Assembly (NCBI RefSeq): GCF_003071065.1 | Contig: NZ_QCXX01000001.1 | Coordinates: 434,001 to 498,000, forward strand | DNA: 64,000 bases | DNA from: Sphingobacterium athyrii | GTDB lineage: Bacteria > Bacteroidota > Bacteroidia > Sphingobacteriales > Sphingobacteriaceae | Reading direction: 5' to 3' | Part shown: one piece after another, positions 17,773-27,056 of the stretch | Numbering within the stretch: position 1 is the first letter of the stretch | How the letters are laid out: every line of letters starts with the position of its first letter | The notes under the pieces: generated by a model | Databases searched by the model: none | Told to the model about the DNA's origin: nothing | The model's input: only the letters and a program-made list of their open reading frames with translations | Position numbers and translations under genes: made by a program

Positions 17773-20529
17773 CTAGGATTTCGTTAAAAATTCATCCAGG
17801 TTCAATAATGCATTTGCAACCAACATATAAGCAGCTTTGGATGATATTGTTTTTGTATTTTCCTTTGCCAAATCGCTGCCCAGATATTTCGCTGCAGATG
17901 CTGGCGCTTTGTTAAATTCCAAGAGTGCTTTTTTGTAGAGTTCCTCAAGGTCGGCGATCTTCCTGGGATCGGCTTCTTTGAGCATTGCCCTTCGATAACC
18001 GGCACTGATGCTCTTTTTTGTATCTCCTTTTCCTTCCTGCAGCATGATATTTCCTAAATGCTTTGCCGCTTCCAGATACACGGGGTCATTGAGGGTGGCC
18101 AAAGCCTGCAACGGCGTATTTGTCCGTATGCGATCAACCAGGCATACCTCCCTGCTGGATGCATCGAAGGAAACAAAGGACGGATAAGGGCTCGTGCGTT
18201 TCAAAAAGGTATAAACGCCACGTCGATACTGATCTTCCCCTTCGCTCTTGACCCAGGACTCACCGCTGTATACGGTCATCCACACCCCATCCGGTTGATA
18301 GGGCATGACACTCGGTCCATACATTTTATTGCTTAACAAGCCACTGACGGCTAGCGCCTGATCCCGAATCTGCTCCGCGGAAAGCCTAAACCGCGGCCCT
18401 CTCGCCAAATAATAGTTCTGCGGATCTTTTTCCACTTTATCACCATTTAGCGTTGAAGCCTGCTTATAGGTACCTGAAAGGACAATCTCACGGACCAATT
18501 TTTTCATGCTCCATTTTTTTCCGTTCATAAAATCCAGGGCCAGATAATCCAATAATTCACGGTGAATTGGCGGTATACTCTGTGTCCCCATATCACCCAA
18601 TGGTTCCACCAGTCCGCGGCCAAACAACTGTGCCCAAACACGGTTAACCAAGGTCCGCGCAGTTAATGGGTTCTCTTTGCTGACAATCCACTGCGCAAAT
18701 CCCATGCGATTTCGGGGAGCACCTTTTGGAAATTCATTGAGCGATTCAGGCACCATGGGCTGTACTTCTGCCCCCAGAGACAGCCGGTTACCCCGGATGA
18801 ATACATTCGTTTTCCGATGCATTTCTTTCGGATTTTCAATCATAATGGGCACACTTTCGGGCTGCAGATTGACAAGCTGGAGAAAAGTTCGCTGAAGGTT
18901 AAGATTTTCGGAGGGTTTTCCAACCGGAAAGTCCTCCCGAAAAGCAAACCATTCAATCATACAAATCGGTTGACCAGCTGCAACTGCTGGATTCTTAAAT
19001 ACCAGAAAAAGGTCGTGTACACCGCTTGTCGGTGCTATCGCTGCCTGAATAACCTGTCTGCCCGAGGTTTTGGGTAAATCTATATTGGCTAGCAAAGGCC
19101 CATTAGGTTTATTGAGATGCACTTCCATTTTTCCGCCAACTGCATCTGTCCAGAAATTCATGAAGAGCTGCCTTTTGCCATCCAGGGTAATTGCTTTTAA
19201 ACGGGCTGATCCACTGCTGCGTACACCAAGCCATTTTGTATCATACAAAGCACCGTTTACAATCTGATCGCTATAATGGGCATGAATCTTAGGCTCGAGC
19301 GTATGTAGGAACAGATCCGCAGATTTTACCGCATTTCCATCGCCATTGGCTGTCAACCAATGCTTGATGCTATCGACACGTTTTTCGTCCTGTGCCGTAT
19401 AAAAACGTAGTTTTGGATGATCACCTTGTGTATCTTCATCTCGCGTGTTGTTGAAAAATGCCAGCGATTTATAATATTCCTCAAATTTAAAAGGATCATA
19501 GGTGTGACTATGACATTGCACACACTCAAATGTTGTACTCAACCATACCTGATAACTGGTATTTAAACGGTCCAGGACAGCCGCCATCCTAAACTCCTCA
19601 CTATCCGTTCCGCCCTCATCGTTATTCATGGTGTTCCGGTGGAACGCCGTCGCGATAAGCTGATCTTTGGTCGGTTGAGGCAAAAGATCTCCAGCCAGCT
19701 GCTCAATGGTAAATTCGTCGTATGGCATATCTTTGTTCAGGGCTTTGATCACCCAATCCCGATAGGACCAGATACTACGTGACCCATCCTTTTCGTATCC
19801 TTTGGTATCGGCATAGCGTGCCATGTCCAGCCACCAACTAGCCCATTTTTCACCGTATTTAGAGGAAGCCAATAAGCTATCAACTCTACGGGAATAGGCA
19901 TCATCGCTGTCATCCTCGATAAATGCGCTGATTTCATCTAAGGTCGGTGTTATGCCGATGAGGTCCAAATAAAGTCTTCTCAACAAAGTGCTCTTATCGG
20001 CTTCATCCGAAAAAGAGAGCTCCTTGTTCTTTAATTTGGCCTGCACAAAATAGTCGATGTTGTTATTCACCCCTTTCGGTTTTATGCCAAAAAGTCCTGC
20101 CAGGGAAAATGGTTTCGGCACTTCGACATCTTCGGGTAAAGTATAAGCCCAATGCTTACCCCACTTTGCACCTTGGTCGATCCACTTTTTTAAAATATCA
20201 ATTTCGTCATCGTTCAGTTTTGGCGCATTATAAGGCATGCGCAATTCAGGATCATCAGAAACCAATCTCTTCATAAACTCGCTATGCTCCGCATCCCCCC
20301 GAATAATTGCCGGTTTGCCAGACTCGGCTTTGGCAAAAGCTTCATTTTCAAAAAGAAAACTAAGCCCCCCATTTTTCTTCACTCCACCATGACAGGCAAT
20401 GCAATGTTTATTTAATATCGGTTTGACATCTGCACTAAAGTCTACTGTTTCTTCTTTACCAAATGTAAATATTGTAAAGCAGGCGATAATTAAGGCCAAT
20501 AATGCTAACACCATTAATTTTCTATTCAT
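17773..20529 (-). CDS. PSCyt1-DUF1549-DUF1553 cytochrome protein
   Basis: A 918-residue exported protein, first gene of the minus-strand cluster. A signal anchor occupies residues 1-24. The PSCyt1 heme domain follows, with CIACHGG and LRMPYNAPKLNDDEIDILKKWIDQG. DUF1549 covers about 150-360 (LLRRLYLDLIGITPTLDEI, WASWWLDMARYADTKGY). A second CxxCH, ECVQCHSHTYDPF, lies near residue 335. DUF1553 forms the C-terminal third (RTLVNRVWAQLFGRGLVEPLGDMG, RTNTPLQALATLNDP). The two heme motifs suggest a dihaem electron carrier or oxidase subunit. A 114-base gap without a gene separates it from DUF1501. No function is experimentally settled that I know of. Confidence 0.88.
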   Translation of the reverse strand: MNRKLMVLALLALIIACFTIFTFGKEETVDFSADVKPILNKHCIACHGGVKKNGGLSFLFENEAFAKAESGKPAIIRGDAEHSEFMKRLVSDDPELRMPYNAPKLNDDEIDILKKWIDQGAKWGKHWAYTLPEDVEVPKPFSLAGLFGIKPKGVNNNIDYFVQAKLKNKELSFSDEADKSTLLRRLYLDLIGITPTLDEISAFIEDDSDDAYSRRVDSLLASSKYGEKWASWWLDMARYADTKGYEKDGSRSIWSYRDWVIKALNKDMPYDEFTIEQLAGDLLPQPTKDQLIATAFHRNTMNNDEGGTDSEEFRMAAVLDRLNTSYQVWLSTTFECVQCHSHTYDPFKFEEYYKSLAFFNNTRDEDTQGDHPKLRFYTAQDEKRVDSIKHWLTANGDGNAVKSADLFLHTLEPKIHAHYSDQIVNGALYDTKWLGVRSSGSARLKAITLDGKRQLFMNFWTDAVGGKMEVHLNKPNGPLLANIDLPKTSGRQVIQAAIAPTSGVHDLFLVFKNPAVAAGQPICMIEWFAFREDFPVGKPSENLNLQRTFLQLVNLQPESVPIMIENPKEMHRKTNVFIRGNRLSLGAEVQPMVPESLNEFPKGAPRNRMGFAQWIVSKENPLTARTLVNRVWAQLFGRGLVEPLGDMGTQSIPPIHRELLDYLALDFMNGKKWSMKKLVREIVLSGTYKQASTLNGDKVEKDPQNYYLARGPRFRLSAEQIRDQALAVSGLLSNKMYGPSVMPYQPDGVWMTVYSGESWVKSEGEDQYRRGVYTFLKRTSPYPSFVSFDASSREVCLVDRIRTNTPLQALATLNDPVYLEAAKHLGNIMLQEGKGDTKKSISAGYRRAMLKEADPRKIADLEELYKKALLEFNKAPASAAKYLGSDLAKENTKTISSKAAYMLVANALLNLDEFLTKS

Positions 20530-20663
20530 AGCAATAAGGTCGATTCAATATTATGCAGTTATTAGGTTTATTTTATAATTGTTGTGCAGCTATTCCAATG
20601 CTTGAGCTAGTGGAATACATATCAGCGAGCCGAAACAGGCATTGATAGCTAACGTCAGTAAAA

Positions 20664-20792
20664 TTAAAGAAGAACGACGGGATAAACTAAAACTAGATTA
20701 ACAGAAACATAAACTATATTACCTCCTCCCAATACATTCTCTATTTTTGCCGCTGTTAGCGCCATTTGGGCTTCATTAGCCATGGATAACAT
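20664..20792 (-). CDS. Short unrecognised frame, possibly a gene remnant
   Basis: A 42-residue minus-strand frame starting MLSMANEAQMALTAAKI, then VLGGGN, and ending in a hydrophobic valine/leucine-rich tail. I do not recognise it. It could be a remnant of a lost gene or chance. The amphipathic beginning with a hydrophobic end gives it a protein-like look. Confidence 0.2.
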   Translation of the reverse strand: MLSMANEAQMALTAAKIENVLGGGNIVYVSVNLVLVYPVVLL

Positions 20793-21026
20793 TTTAGTTA
20801 CGGAAACTTAAGAAGCGATCACTTTATCTACTTTTAATCTGGAGTTCGGATGACATGCGTTATTGACTCGATCCATTTGATCCGCGTTTCTAACCAATAA
20901 TTAGCAATACTGCCGCATTCAGCCATTTTTGACGGCAAAGTTGCTAGACGGCATGCCGGAAACAAAAAAGGCAAAATAAGCTCTAAAAAAGCCTAAATAG
21001 TGTCAGCTATTTGTGCTGTTGAGCAC

Positions 21027-21034
21027 TAAATTTG
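21027..21034 (+). promoter_or_regulatory. -7 box ahead of the GH95-like gene
   Basis: TAAATTTG fits TAnnTTTG and lies 22 bases before the ATG at 21056. A TTTG occurs at 21010-21013, but the 13-base spacer is shorter than usual. Confidence 0.4.
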
Positions 21035-21055
21035 TAAACCATATCCATATAAATT

Positions 21056-23293
21056 ATGAAATACTGCTATCTCATTCTTTTATTTCTCATGACCGGTCCT
21101 GTTGTTGGACAGCCATCCACCGGTTACAATCTTAATTTTACGAATCTGGCAACTCGCTGGGATGAGGCTATCCCCTTAGGCAATGGCCAATTGGGTGCGT
21201 TAATCTGGAAAAAAGACAATACCATCCGCTTATCTCTGGATCGGGCGGATCTTTGGGATGAACGCAAAGCATTTGAGATAGAAAAACATGATTTTAAATG
21301 GGTACAGCAACAGCTACAAAACAACAGCTATCAGGCAGCTCAACAATGGGGAGATTCCCCTTATGACCGCTCCCCTTATCCGACCAAACTTCCGGCAGCG
21401 GCAATGATCTTTGATGCAGCAAAATTCGGAAACGTCGTTTCCAATGTACTGGATCTGCAAAGTGCGGTACATACATTGAAATTTGACGATGGAAAAACCC
21501 TTATTACTTATGTACATGCCACCAGACCAATGGGGTACTTCGAAATTACGGGTAAAAACATCGATGATCTTGCACCGCAGCTTGTCCCACATCAATACGA
21601 AAATACCACACAGGCGGATGAGCAAAAAAGCGTAGTTGATGGCCAGAGCTTAACCAGACTGGGTTACAAACAAGGGAACATTGTTAAAACCGAAAACGCT
21701 CAGGTACTGCATCAGGAAACCTATGATCATCATTTTTTTGAGGTTGTATTGCAGTGGAAAAAAATGTCTCCGAACAAGCTTATAGGCTACTGGACCATCA
21801 GTAACGATCAAAAAGCCAAAGTACAGCCCATTTCGATCAAACAGTATGAAGCCGCAAAACAAAGCCATATTTCCTGGTGGGCAAACTATTGGTCTAAATC
21901 GACTATTTCCATTCCTGAAAAAGACCTCGAAAGGCAATATTACCTGGAACTTTATAAATTAGGAGCTACGGCACGCCAAGGTGCGCCAGCGATTACACTT
22001 CAAGCCGTTTGGACCGCCGACAACGGGGGCTTACCACCCTGGAAAGGGGATTTTCATAACGATCTCAATACGCAATTGAGCTATTGGCCAGCGTACACCG
22101 CCAACCGAATGGATGCGGCTCAAAGTTATACGGATTGGTTATGGAAAATCAGGCCGAAGAATCTTGCCTATACCCGGCAATACTTTGCTGTCGACGGATT
22201 AAATATTCCGGGTGTGCTGACATTGAATGGCTACCCGATGGGTGGCTGGATCCAATACTCCTTATCCCCCACAGTCAGTGCATGGACAGCCCAACATTTT
22301 TATTGGCAATGGAAATATGGAATGGACCGCAATTTCTTAAAAGAGCAAGCTTACCCCTATATCACTGAAGCGGCAACCTATTTAAAAAATATAACTTATC
22401 TCAAAGATGGGAAGCGTTATCTCCCCCTAAGCAGTAGTCCGGAATACAATGACAACAGCAGGGAGGCCTGGTTTGAGCGCTGGACAAATTTTGATCTCAG
22501 CCTGGCACATTACTTATTCGATATCGCCGCAGAGGTCAGCAACGCAAATGGTAAACCCGAAGCGGCTAAAGAATGGGCTAGATACAGTGCCGAATTGCCT
22601 AATTTTGCGACGGATGAAACCGGCCTGCAAGTCGCGGTTGACCTACCGATGAAACATTCCCATAGACACATGTCACCCTATATGGCTATTTACCCATTGG
22701 GAATACTTGACATCAATAACGCCCGGGACAAATCGTTGATCGAAAAATCGCTTTCCCATTTAGAGCAATTGGGCACAAGGGCTTGGGTGGGCTATTCCTT
22801 TTCATGGATGGCTTGTCTCCATGCAAGAGCAAAACAAAGTAAACAGGCTGTTGTGAACTTACAGAAATTTGCCCATAATTTTTGTTCCATAAATTCCTTT
22901 CACTTAAACGGTGACCAAAATGGGGGGCAGTATTCTGATTTTACCTATCGCCCTTTTACGCTGGAGGGTAATTTTGCCTTCGCACAGGGTATTCACGAAT
23001 TATTAATTCAGAGCAAAAATGATTATATCGAAGTTTTTCCGGCCACGCCTGAGGATTGGAAAAACGTATCCTTTAAAAATCTGAGAACTGCGGGTGGATT
23101 TATTGTCAGTGCTGAGAAGAACGGCGGAAAACTAACATCATTGCGCGTAACTGCCAGTCAGAATGGTGTCTTCCGGATTTTTGAAAAGACAGATCTTCAG
23201 GATCTGTCAAGTAAAAAACAGTTATCAAAAAACAATGATATCCAATATATTAAATTGAAAAAAGGCCAAACGATTCAGCTAGGCAGTATTTAA
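21056..23293 (+). CDS. GH95-like glycoside hydrolase, atypical active site
   Basis: A 745-residue exported enzyme with a signal peptide ending VVGQPSTG. It follows the GH95 layout: N-domain motif AIPLGNGQLGALIW, barrel motif LPPWKGDFHNDLNTQLSYWP, SSSPEYND (Glu463 at the position of the GH95 acid), HSHRHMSPYMAIYPLGIL, and LEGNFAFAQGIHELLIQS. Family GH95 acts on alpha-L-fucosides and L-galactosides. Two canonical positions differ. The first Asn of the NxN activating pair is Asp336 (with Asn338 kept), and the base Asp of the DGNFG motif is Glu637. It may be a distinct subfamily with different specificity. It is 24 bases ahead of the metallophosphoesterase gene, probably the same transcript. Confidence 0.78.
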   Translation: MKYCYLILLFLMTGPVVGQPSTGYNLNFTNLATRWDEAIPLGNGQLGALIWKKDNTIRLSLDRADLWDERKAFEIEKHDFKWVQQQLQNNSYQAAQQWGDSPYDRSPYPTKLPAAAMIFDAAKFGNVVSNVLDLQSAVHTLKFDDGKTLITYVHATRPMGYFEITGKNIDDLAPQLVPHQYENTTQADEQKSVVDGQSLTRLGYKQGNIVKTENAQVLHQETYDHHFFEVVLQWKKMSPNKLIGYWTISNDQKAKVQPISIKQYEAAKQSHISWWANYWSKSTISIPEKDLERQYYLELYKLGATARQGAPAITLQAVWTADNGGLPPWKGDFHNDLNTQLSYWPAYTANRMDAAQSYTDWLWKIRPKNLAYTRQYFAVDGLNIPGVLTLNGYPMGGWIQYSLSPTVSAWTAQHFYWQWKYGMDRNFLKEQAYPYITEAATYLKNITYLKDGKRYLPLSSSPEYNDNSREAWFERWTNFDLSLAHYLFDIAAEVSNANGKPEAAKEWARYSAELPNFATDETGLQVAVDLPMKHSHRHMSPYMAIYPLGILDINNARDKSLIEKSLSHLEQLGTRAWVGYSFSWMACLHARAKQSKQAVVNLQKFAHNFCSINSFHLNGDQNGGQYSDFTYRPFTLEGNFAFAQGIHELLIQSKNDYIEVFPATPEDWKNVSFKNLRTAGGFIVSAEKNGGKLTSLRVTASQNGVFRIFEKTDLQDLSSKKQLSKNNDIQYIKLKKGQTIQLGSI

Positions 23294-23317
23294 TTAAATC
23301 TGTATTACCAAAAAAGT

Positions 23318-24319
23318 ATGATCAACCGAAAAAAATTTATCCAACTGGGAAGTTTAGGCTTAGGCAGCATATTAGTCAACAAGAGTCTTGCCAGTACGTC
23401 TATTGCGTCGACAACAGACCATGTGTTCAAAGCTGAGGGCATTAAATTTGGCGTGATTGCAGATCTTCATCACGATCTTATGCACGATGGTTTACGTCGG
23501 GCCAAACTTTTTATCGAAGCAATGAAAAATGAAAACCCCGACTTTATTATTTCCTTGGGCGACTTTTGTTTTCCAAAGGCTAAGAATAAAGAATTAATGG
23601 CTATTTGGGATGGCTTTACAGGGGAAAGGCACTTTGTAATCGGCAATCACGATACAGACGGCGGCTTCACAAAACAACAGGTCACCGATTTTTGGAATAG
23701 CCCCGCACCTTACTATTCCTTTGATAAACAAGGCTTTCATTTTGTCATCCTGGATGGCAACGAGCAAAGCCTGACAAAAAAAATTGAAGGTTATCCCCGC
23801 AGTATCGGTCAACAACAACTGGAATGGTTAAAAAAAGATATTCGAAATACTAAAAAGCGGGTTATCATCTTTTGTCATCAAGGCTTGGACAACGAAGACG
23901 GCGGACTTGAAAATGGCATGGCAGTGAGGTATCTATTGGAACAAATGAATATTGAAGCTGGATTCAATAAAATTTTACTTGTTCTTACTGGCCATCATCA
24001 CCTCAATTATCACAACGAGATTAATGGCATTCATTATGTGCAAATCAATAGTGCCTCCTATTACTGGGCGGGTGATACATTTGAAAGCAAAGCGTTTGAT
24101 GCGGATTTCTATAAAAAACATGGTATTTTAAAACGAACATTGGTCTATCAGGATCCTATCTGGGCAACTGTCAGTATAGATCATAAAAAGAATATCCGTA
24201 TCCAAGGGTCTGAAACAACAATGGCCGGAATACCACTGGCACAAACGGGAATTGATATTTATAAAGATGTATATCCGATTAGTGCAAAGATTGATAGCAG
24301 ACATCTGCGCTACCGATAA
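23318..24319 (+). CDS. Exported calcineurin-like metallophosphoesterase
   Basis: A 333-residue protein with all main metallophosphoesterase motifs: GVIADLHHD (D-x-H), SLGDFCFP (GD), VIGNHDTDGG (GNHD), IIFCHQGLD and VLTGHHHLNYH (GHxH). These bind a two-metal centre that hydrolyses phosphate esters. The N-terminus reads MINRKKFIQLGSLGLGSILV, a hydrophobic, possibly Tat-like signal, so it should act in the periplasm. It follows the GH95-like gene by 24 bases and ends in a strong terminator, which suggests a two-gene transcript. The substrate is unknown; a phosphorylated glycan or glycerophosphodiester is possible. Confidence 0.87.
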   Translation: MINRKKFIQLGSLGLGSILVNKSLASTSIASTTDHVFKAEGIKFGVIADLHHDLMHDGLRRAKLFIEAMKNENPDFIISLGDFCFPKAKNKELMAIWDGFTGERHFVIGNHDTDGGFTKQQVTDFWNSPAPYYSFDKQGFHFVILDGNEQSLTKKIEGYPRSIGQQQLEWLKKDIRNTKKRVIIFCHQGLDNEDGGLENGMAVRYLLEQMNIEAGFNKILLVLTGHHHLNYHNEINGIHYVQINSASYYWAGDTFESKAFDADFYKKHGILKRTLVYQDPIWATVSIDHKKNIRIQGSETTMAGIPLAQTGIDIYKDVYPISAKIDSRHLRYR

Positions 24320-24343
24320 AACTTTAATTCTTACAAAGAGCCT

Positions 24344-24391
24344 ATAATGGCCAAAGAGATTTTTCGCACGCTCTTTGGCCATTATTCATTT
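24344..24391 (+). terminator. Rho-independent terminator
   Basis: A 15-bp perfect stem, ATAATGGCCAAAGAG (24344-24358) with CTCTTTGGCCATTAT (24371-24385), is followed by TCATTTTA and lies 25 bases after the metallophosphoesterase stop. Confidence 0.85.
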
Positions 24392-24454
24392 TAGGAAACA
24401 GCTAAGTCGCCGATCTGCGGACTGATATGGGAGCAAAAATTAAATAAATAATAC

Positions 24455-24485
24455 TTTGAAAAATATCACAGGAGTAATACCTTTG
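24455..24485 (+). promoter_or_regulatory. Promoter of the TonB-dependent receptor
   Basis: TTTG (24455-24458), exactly 19 bases, then TACCTTTG (24478-24485): a full match to the Bacteroidota promoter consensus, 40 bases before the receptor ATG. Confidence 0.8.
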
Positions 24486-24524
24486 CGTTGTTTATAATTA
24501 ATCTAATTAAGACTACAAACCAAC

Positions 24525-26936
24525 ATGAATAAAATTATCATCTACCTCCTGTTGATTATTCCGGGCACCCTACTTGCCCAAGGACAGCACAAAGCCGAAA
24601 TTTACGGTAAAATTTTCTCCTCCGATGGAAAGCCTATTTCGGGTATTACGGTAAAATTGTACCCGCAAGACATCACCGTGTTAACGAGAACCAACGGCTC
24701 ATACCAATTTAAATCTTTAAAGCCGGGTGAAGCAAGACTGGAGATATCAGCGGTGGGCTTACAGTCTTTGACCCGTACAATCCAAATTGTAGAAGACAAA
24801 AACCGGATTCCAGATATTTACCTCAACGAAAACCAATCTACCTTACAAGAGATTGTTATTAATGGAAATGGATCCAATAAATATACCCGTAAACAAAGCA
24901 TTTACGTCTCTAAAATGCCGCTCAACAACCTTGAAAACTCCCAATCATACGCCGTCGTTACTAAAGAGTTATTAAAAAGCCAGCTTAACACCAATTACGA
25001 CGATGCTATGGCGAACGTTTCGGGTATTGACAAATTATGGGCTTCAACAGGAAGACCAGGTGATGGTGTCACCTATTACACATTACGAGGTTTTAGCACG
25101 CAGACTGCAATGGTTAACGGTGTGGTGGGCATCGCCAGCACCAGTCCAGACCCAGCCAATCTTGAATCCATTGAGGTAATCAAAGGGCCCTCGGGCTCAC
25201 TTTATGGTGGAGCGGCAGTTGGATTTGGCGGACTAATCAACAATATAACCAAGAGGCCATTGGATACTGTCGGTGGTCGTGTCAATTATATTTTGGGCAG
25301 TTATGCGCAGCATCGTTTCACAGCGGACGTATATGGTCCACTAACCGCAGATAAAAAGCTTCTAGGCCGTGTGAATACAGCACTTACAAATGTCGGCAAC
25401 TATCAGGACGCGGGTTTCAACAGATCATTTTTTATCGCCCCCTCATTGCTCTACCGGCCAAGTGAAAAACTTGACATCCAATTGGATTTCGAACTCTTTC
25501 AAAACAAGGCAACCAATCCGTTAATGGTATTTCTCAATCGTTCACGCCAGTTATTTGCGAGGACGCCCGATGAACTACAGTTTGATTTCGGTAAATCGTA
25601 TACGAATGACGACGTGACCTTTAAAAATCCTACCACGAATGTACGGGGCAACGTCACCTACCGTTTCAACGAACAATGGACCTCCCATACAACGGTAAAT
25701 TACAATAGACGTAAATCAGACGGTTATTTTCAATATGTCATGTATCTCCAGGCGAATAACGATACATTGATCAATCGCTATGTCGCTGACCAGAACTACA
25801 CCGCCAGCAATTTCAATGCACAGCAAAATTTTGTCGGGGACTTTCATCTCGGGGAACTTCGAAACAGGCTGCTCGTCGGCGTCGACTATCTTTTCCAACA
25901 AGCAGAAAGTCATAATTCGCCTTATATCTTATTTGATCAGCTCAATACCTCCTTTGATGATCCAAGATATGCTAGATTCAATGCGGCTAATATCGATGCA
26001 GCAATAGCCGCTTCAACAGGAGCCGAAACAAATACGAGAAGCCGTAATCAGGTCTTGGGCGCCTATGTCTCCGATGTTTTGGATCTCACTCCACAGTTAC
26101 ATCTGAATGTTGCTTTACGTATGGATTACTTTGACAATCAGGGAACTTATAATTTCGACAAAGACACCACGACAGGAGCTTTCAATCAAACCGCATTTTC
26201 TCCACGTGCAGGTTTAGTATATGAATTTATCAAAGATAAAGTCTCATTTTTCGCTAATTATCAAAATGGATTCAAGAATGTTGCTCCTGTCGTACAACCA
26301 CATCCGAGTATATCCGGGGACTTTAAACCACAGCAGGCCTCACAGTGGGAAGCCGGGGTTAAATTTAATCTGCTCAACGATAAACTTGGTCTAACGGCAA
26401 GCTACTACGACATTACCGTTGATAATATGTTGCGCTCTGAAGCAAGAGTTATTGATGGGGAGTCCTACAATATTACCATTCAAGATGGTACACGTTTAAG
26501 CCGGGGAATAGATTTTGATTTAACAGCTGCTCCGGTCCAAGGCTTGAATGTTATATTTAGTTATAGTTTTAATGATAGCAAAACGACAAAAGCTGCTGAA
26601 AATGTGAATAATTTACGTCCAACAGAAGCTGGGCCAAAACATCTTTCGAACCTATGGGCCAACTATATTCTACAAAAAGGAACACTCAAAGGGCTCGGTA
26701 TCGGGGCGGGATTGAATTATGCCAGTGAAAATCTGATTACCAACAGTGTACCTACAGGTATTTTTTCACTACCGTCATATACACTATTTAATGCAAGCCT
26801 CTCCTACGGGTATAAACATTTTGAATTTGCGGTAAAAGGAAACAACCTGACCAACCAAACCTATTTCAAAGGTTGGACTACCGTAAATCCTCAAATGCCT
26901 AGAAATATCCTAGGTAGTGTCGCATATCAATTTTAA
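24525..26936 (+). CDS. TonB-dependent receptor, siderophore type
   Basis: An 803-residue outer-membrane transporter. The signal peptide ends TLLAQGQ. Residues 25-105 form a carboxypeptidase-regulatory-like domain (GKIFSSDGKPISGITVKL) common in Bacteroidota receptors. The plug domain, about 120-260, contains YTLRGFSTQT, PANLESIEVIKGPSGSLYGG and GGLINNITKRP, typical of ferric-siderophore receptors. The rest is a 22-strand barrel ending in ILGSVAYQF with a terminal phenylalanine. Iron chelate uptake is the likely role. There is no adjacent SusD, which argues against a glycan importer. It has its own promoter and a shared terminator. I saw no Fur box I could defend. Confidence 0.9.
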   Translation: MNKIIIYLLLIIPGTLLAQGQHKAEIYGKIFSSDGKPISGITVKLYPQDITVLTRTNGSYQFKSLKPGEARLEISAVGLQSLTRTIQIVEDKNRIPDIYLNENQSTLQEIVINGNGSNKYTRKQSIYVSKMPLNNLENSQSYAVVTKELLKSQLNTNYDDAMANVSGIDKLWASTGRPGDGVTYYTLRGFSTQTAMVNGVVGIASTSPDPANLESIEVIKGPSGSLYGGAAVGFGGLINNITKRPLDTVGGRVNYILGSYAQHRFTADVYGPLTADKKLLGRVNTALTNVGNYQDAGFNRSFFIAPSLLYRPSEKLDIQLDFELFQNKATNPLMVFLNRSRQLFARTPDELQFDFGKSYTNDDVTFKNPTTNVRGNVTYRFNEQWTSHTTVNYNRRKSDGYFQYVMYLQANNDTLINRYVADQNYTASNFNAQQNFVGDFHLGELRNRLLVGVDYLFQQAESHNSPYILFDQLNTSFDDPRYARFNAANIDAAIAASTGAETNTRSRNQVLGAYVSDVLDLTPQLHLNVALRMDYFDNQGTYNFDKDTTTGAFNQTAFSPRAGLVYEFIKDKVSFFANYQNGFKNVAPVVQPHPSISGDFKPQQASQWEAGVKFNLLNDKLGLTASYYDITVDNMLRSEARVIDGESYNITIQDGTRLSRGIDFDLTAAPVQGLNVIFSYSFNDSKTTKAAENVNNLRPTEAGPKHLSNLWANYILQKGTLKGLGIGAGLNYASENLITNSVPTGIFSLPSYTLFNASLSYGYKHFEFAVKGNNLTNQTYFKGWTTVNPQMPRNILGSVAYQF

Positions 26937-26960
26937 TTTGCTCCGTTAACGAGGCATCAA

Positions 26961-27000
26961 TACACAAGAAAGGGGCTATATATAGCCCCTTTCTTGTGTA
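26961..27000. terminator. Bidirectional terminator, perfect 40-base palindrome
   Basis: The sequence is its own reverse complement over all 40 bases, with a GGGGCTATATATAGCCCC core, and gives a 20-bp arm hairpin between the convergent receptor and nitroreductase genes. A CTTTCTTG stretch follows the GC core in either direction. Confidence 0.85.
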
Positions 27001-27056
27001 TTGTCAGAGATTACAATTAAATCATGCCCTTGTTACAGCACTTTAAATTCGTGCTA

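Larger units (their letters stand above)
20530..21055. other. Intergenic region, 526 bases, between divergent genes
   Basis: It separates the DUF1553 gene from the GH95-like gene. It contains one 42-codon minus-strand frame (20664-20792) and a -7-like box TAAATTTG at 21027-21034 ahead of the GH95-like gene. No clear -33 partner, operator or RNA motif was found. Base composition is more mixed than usual for a Bacteroidota spacer, which is compatible with decayed coding sequence. Confidence 0.4.
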
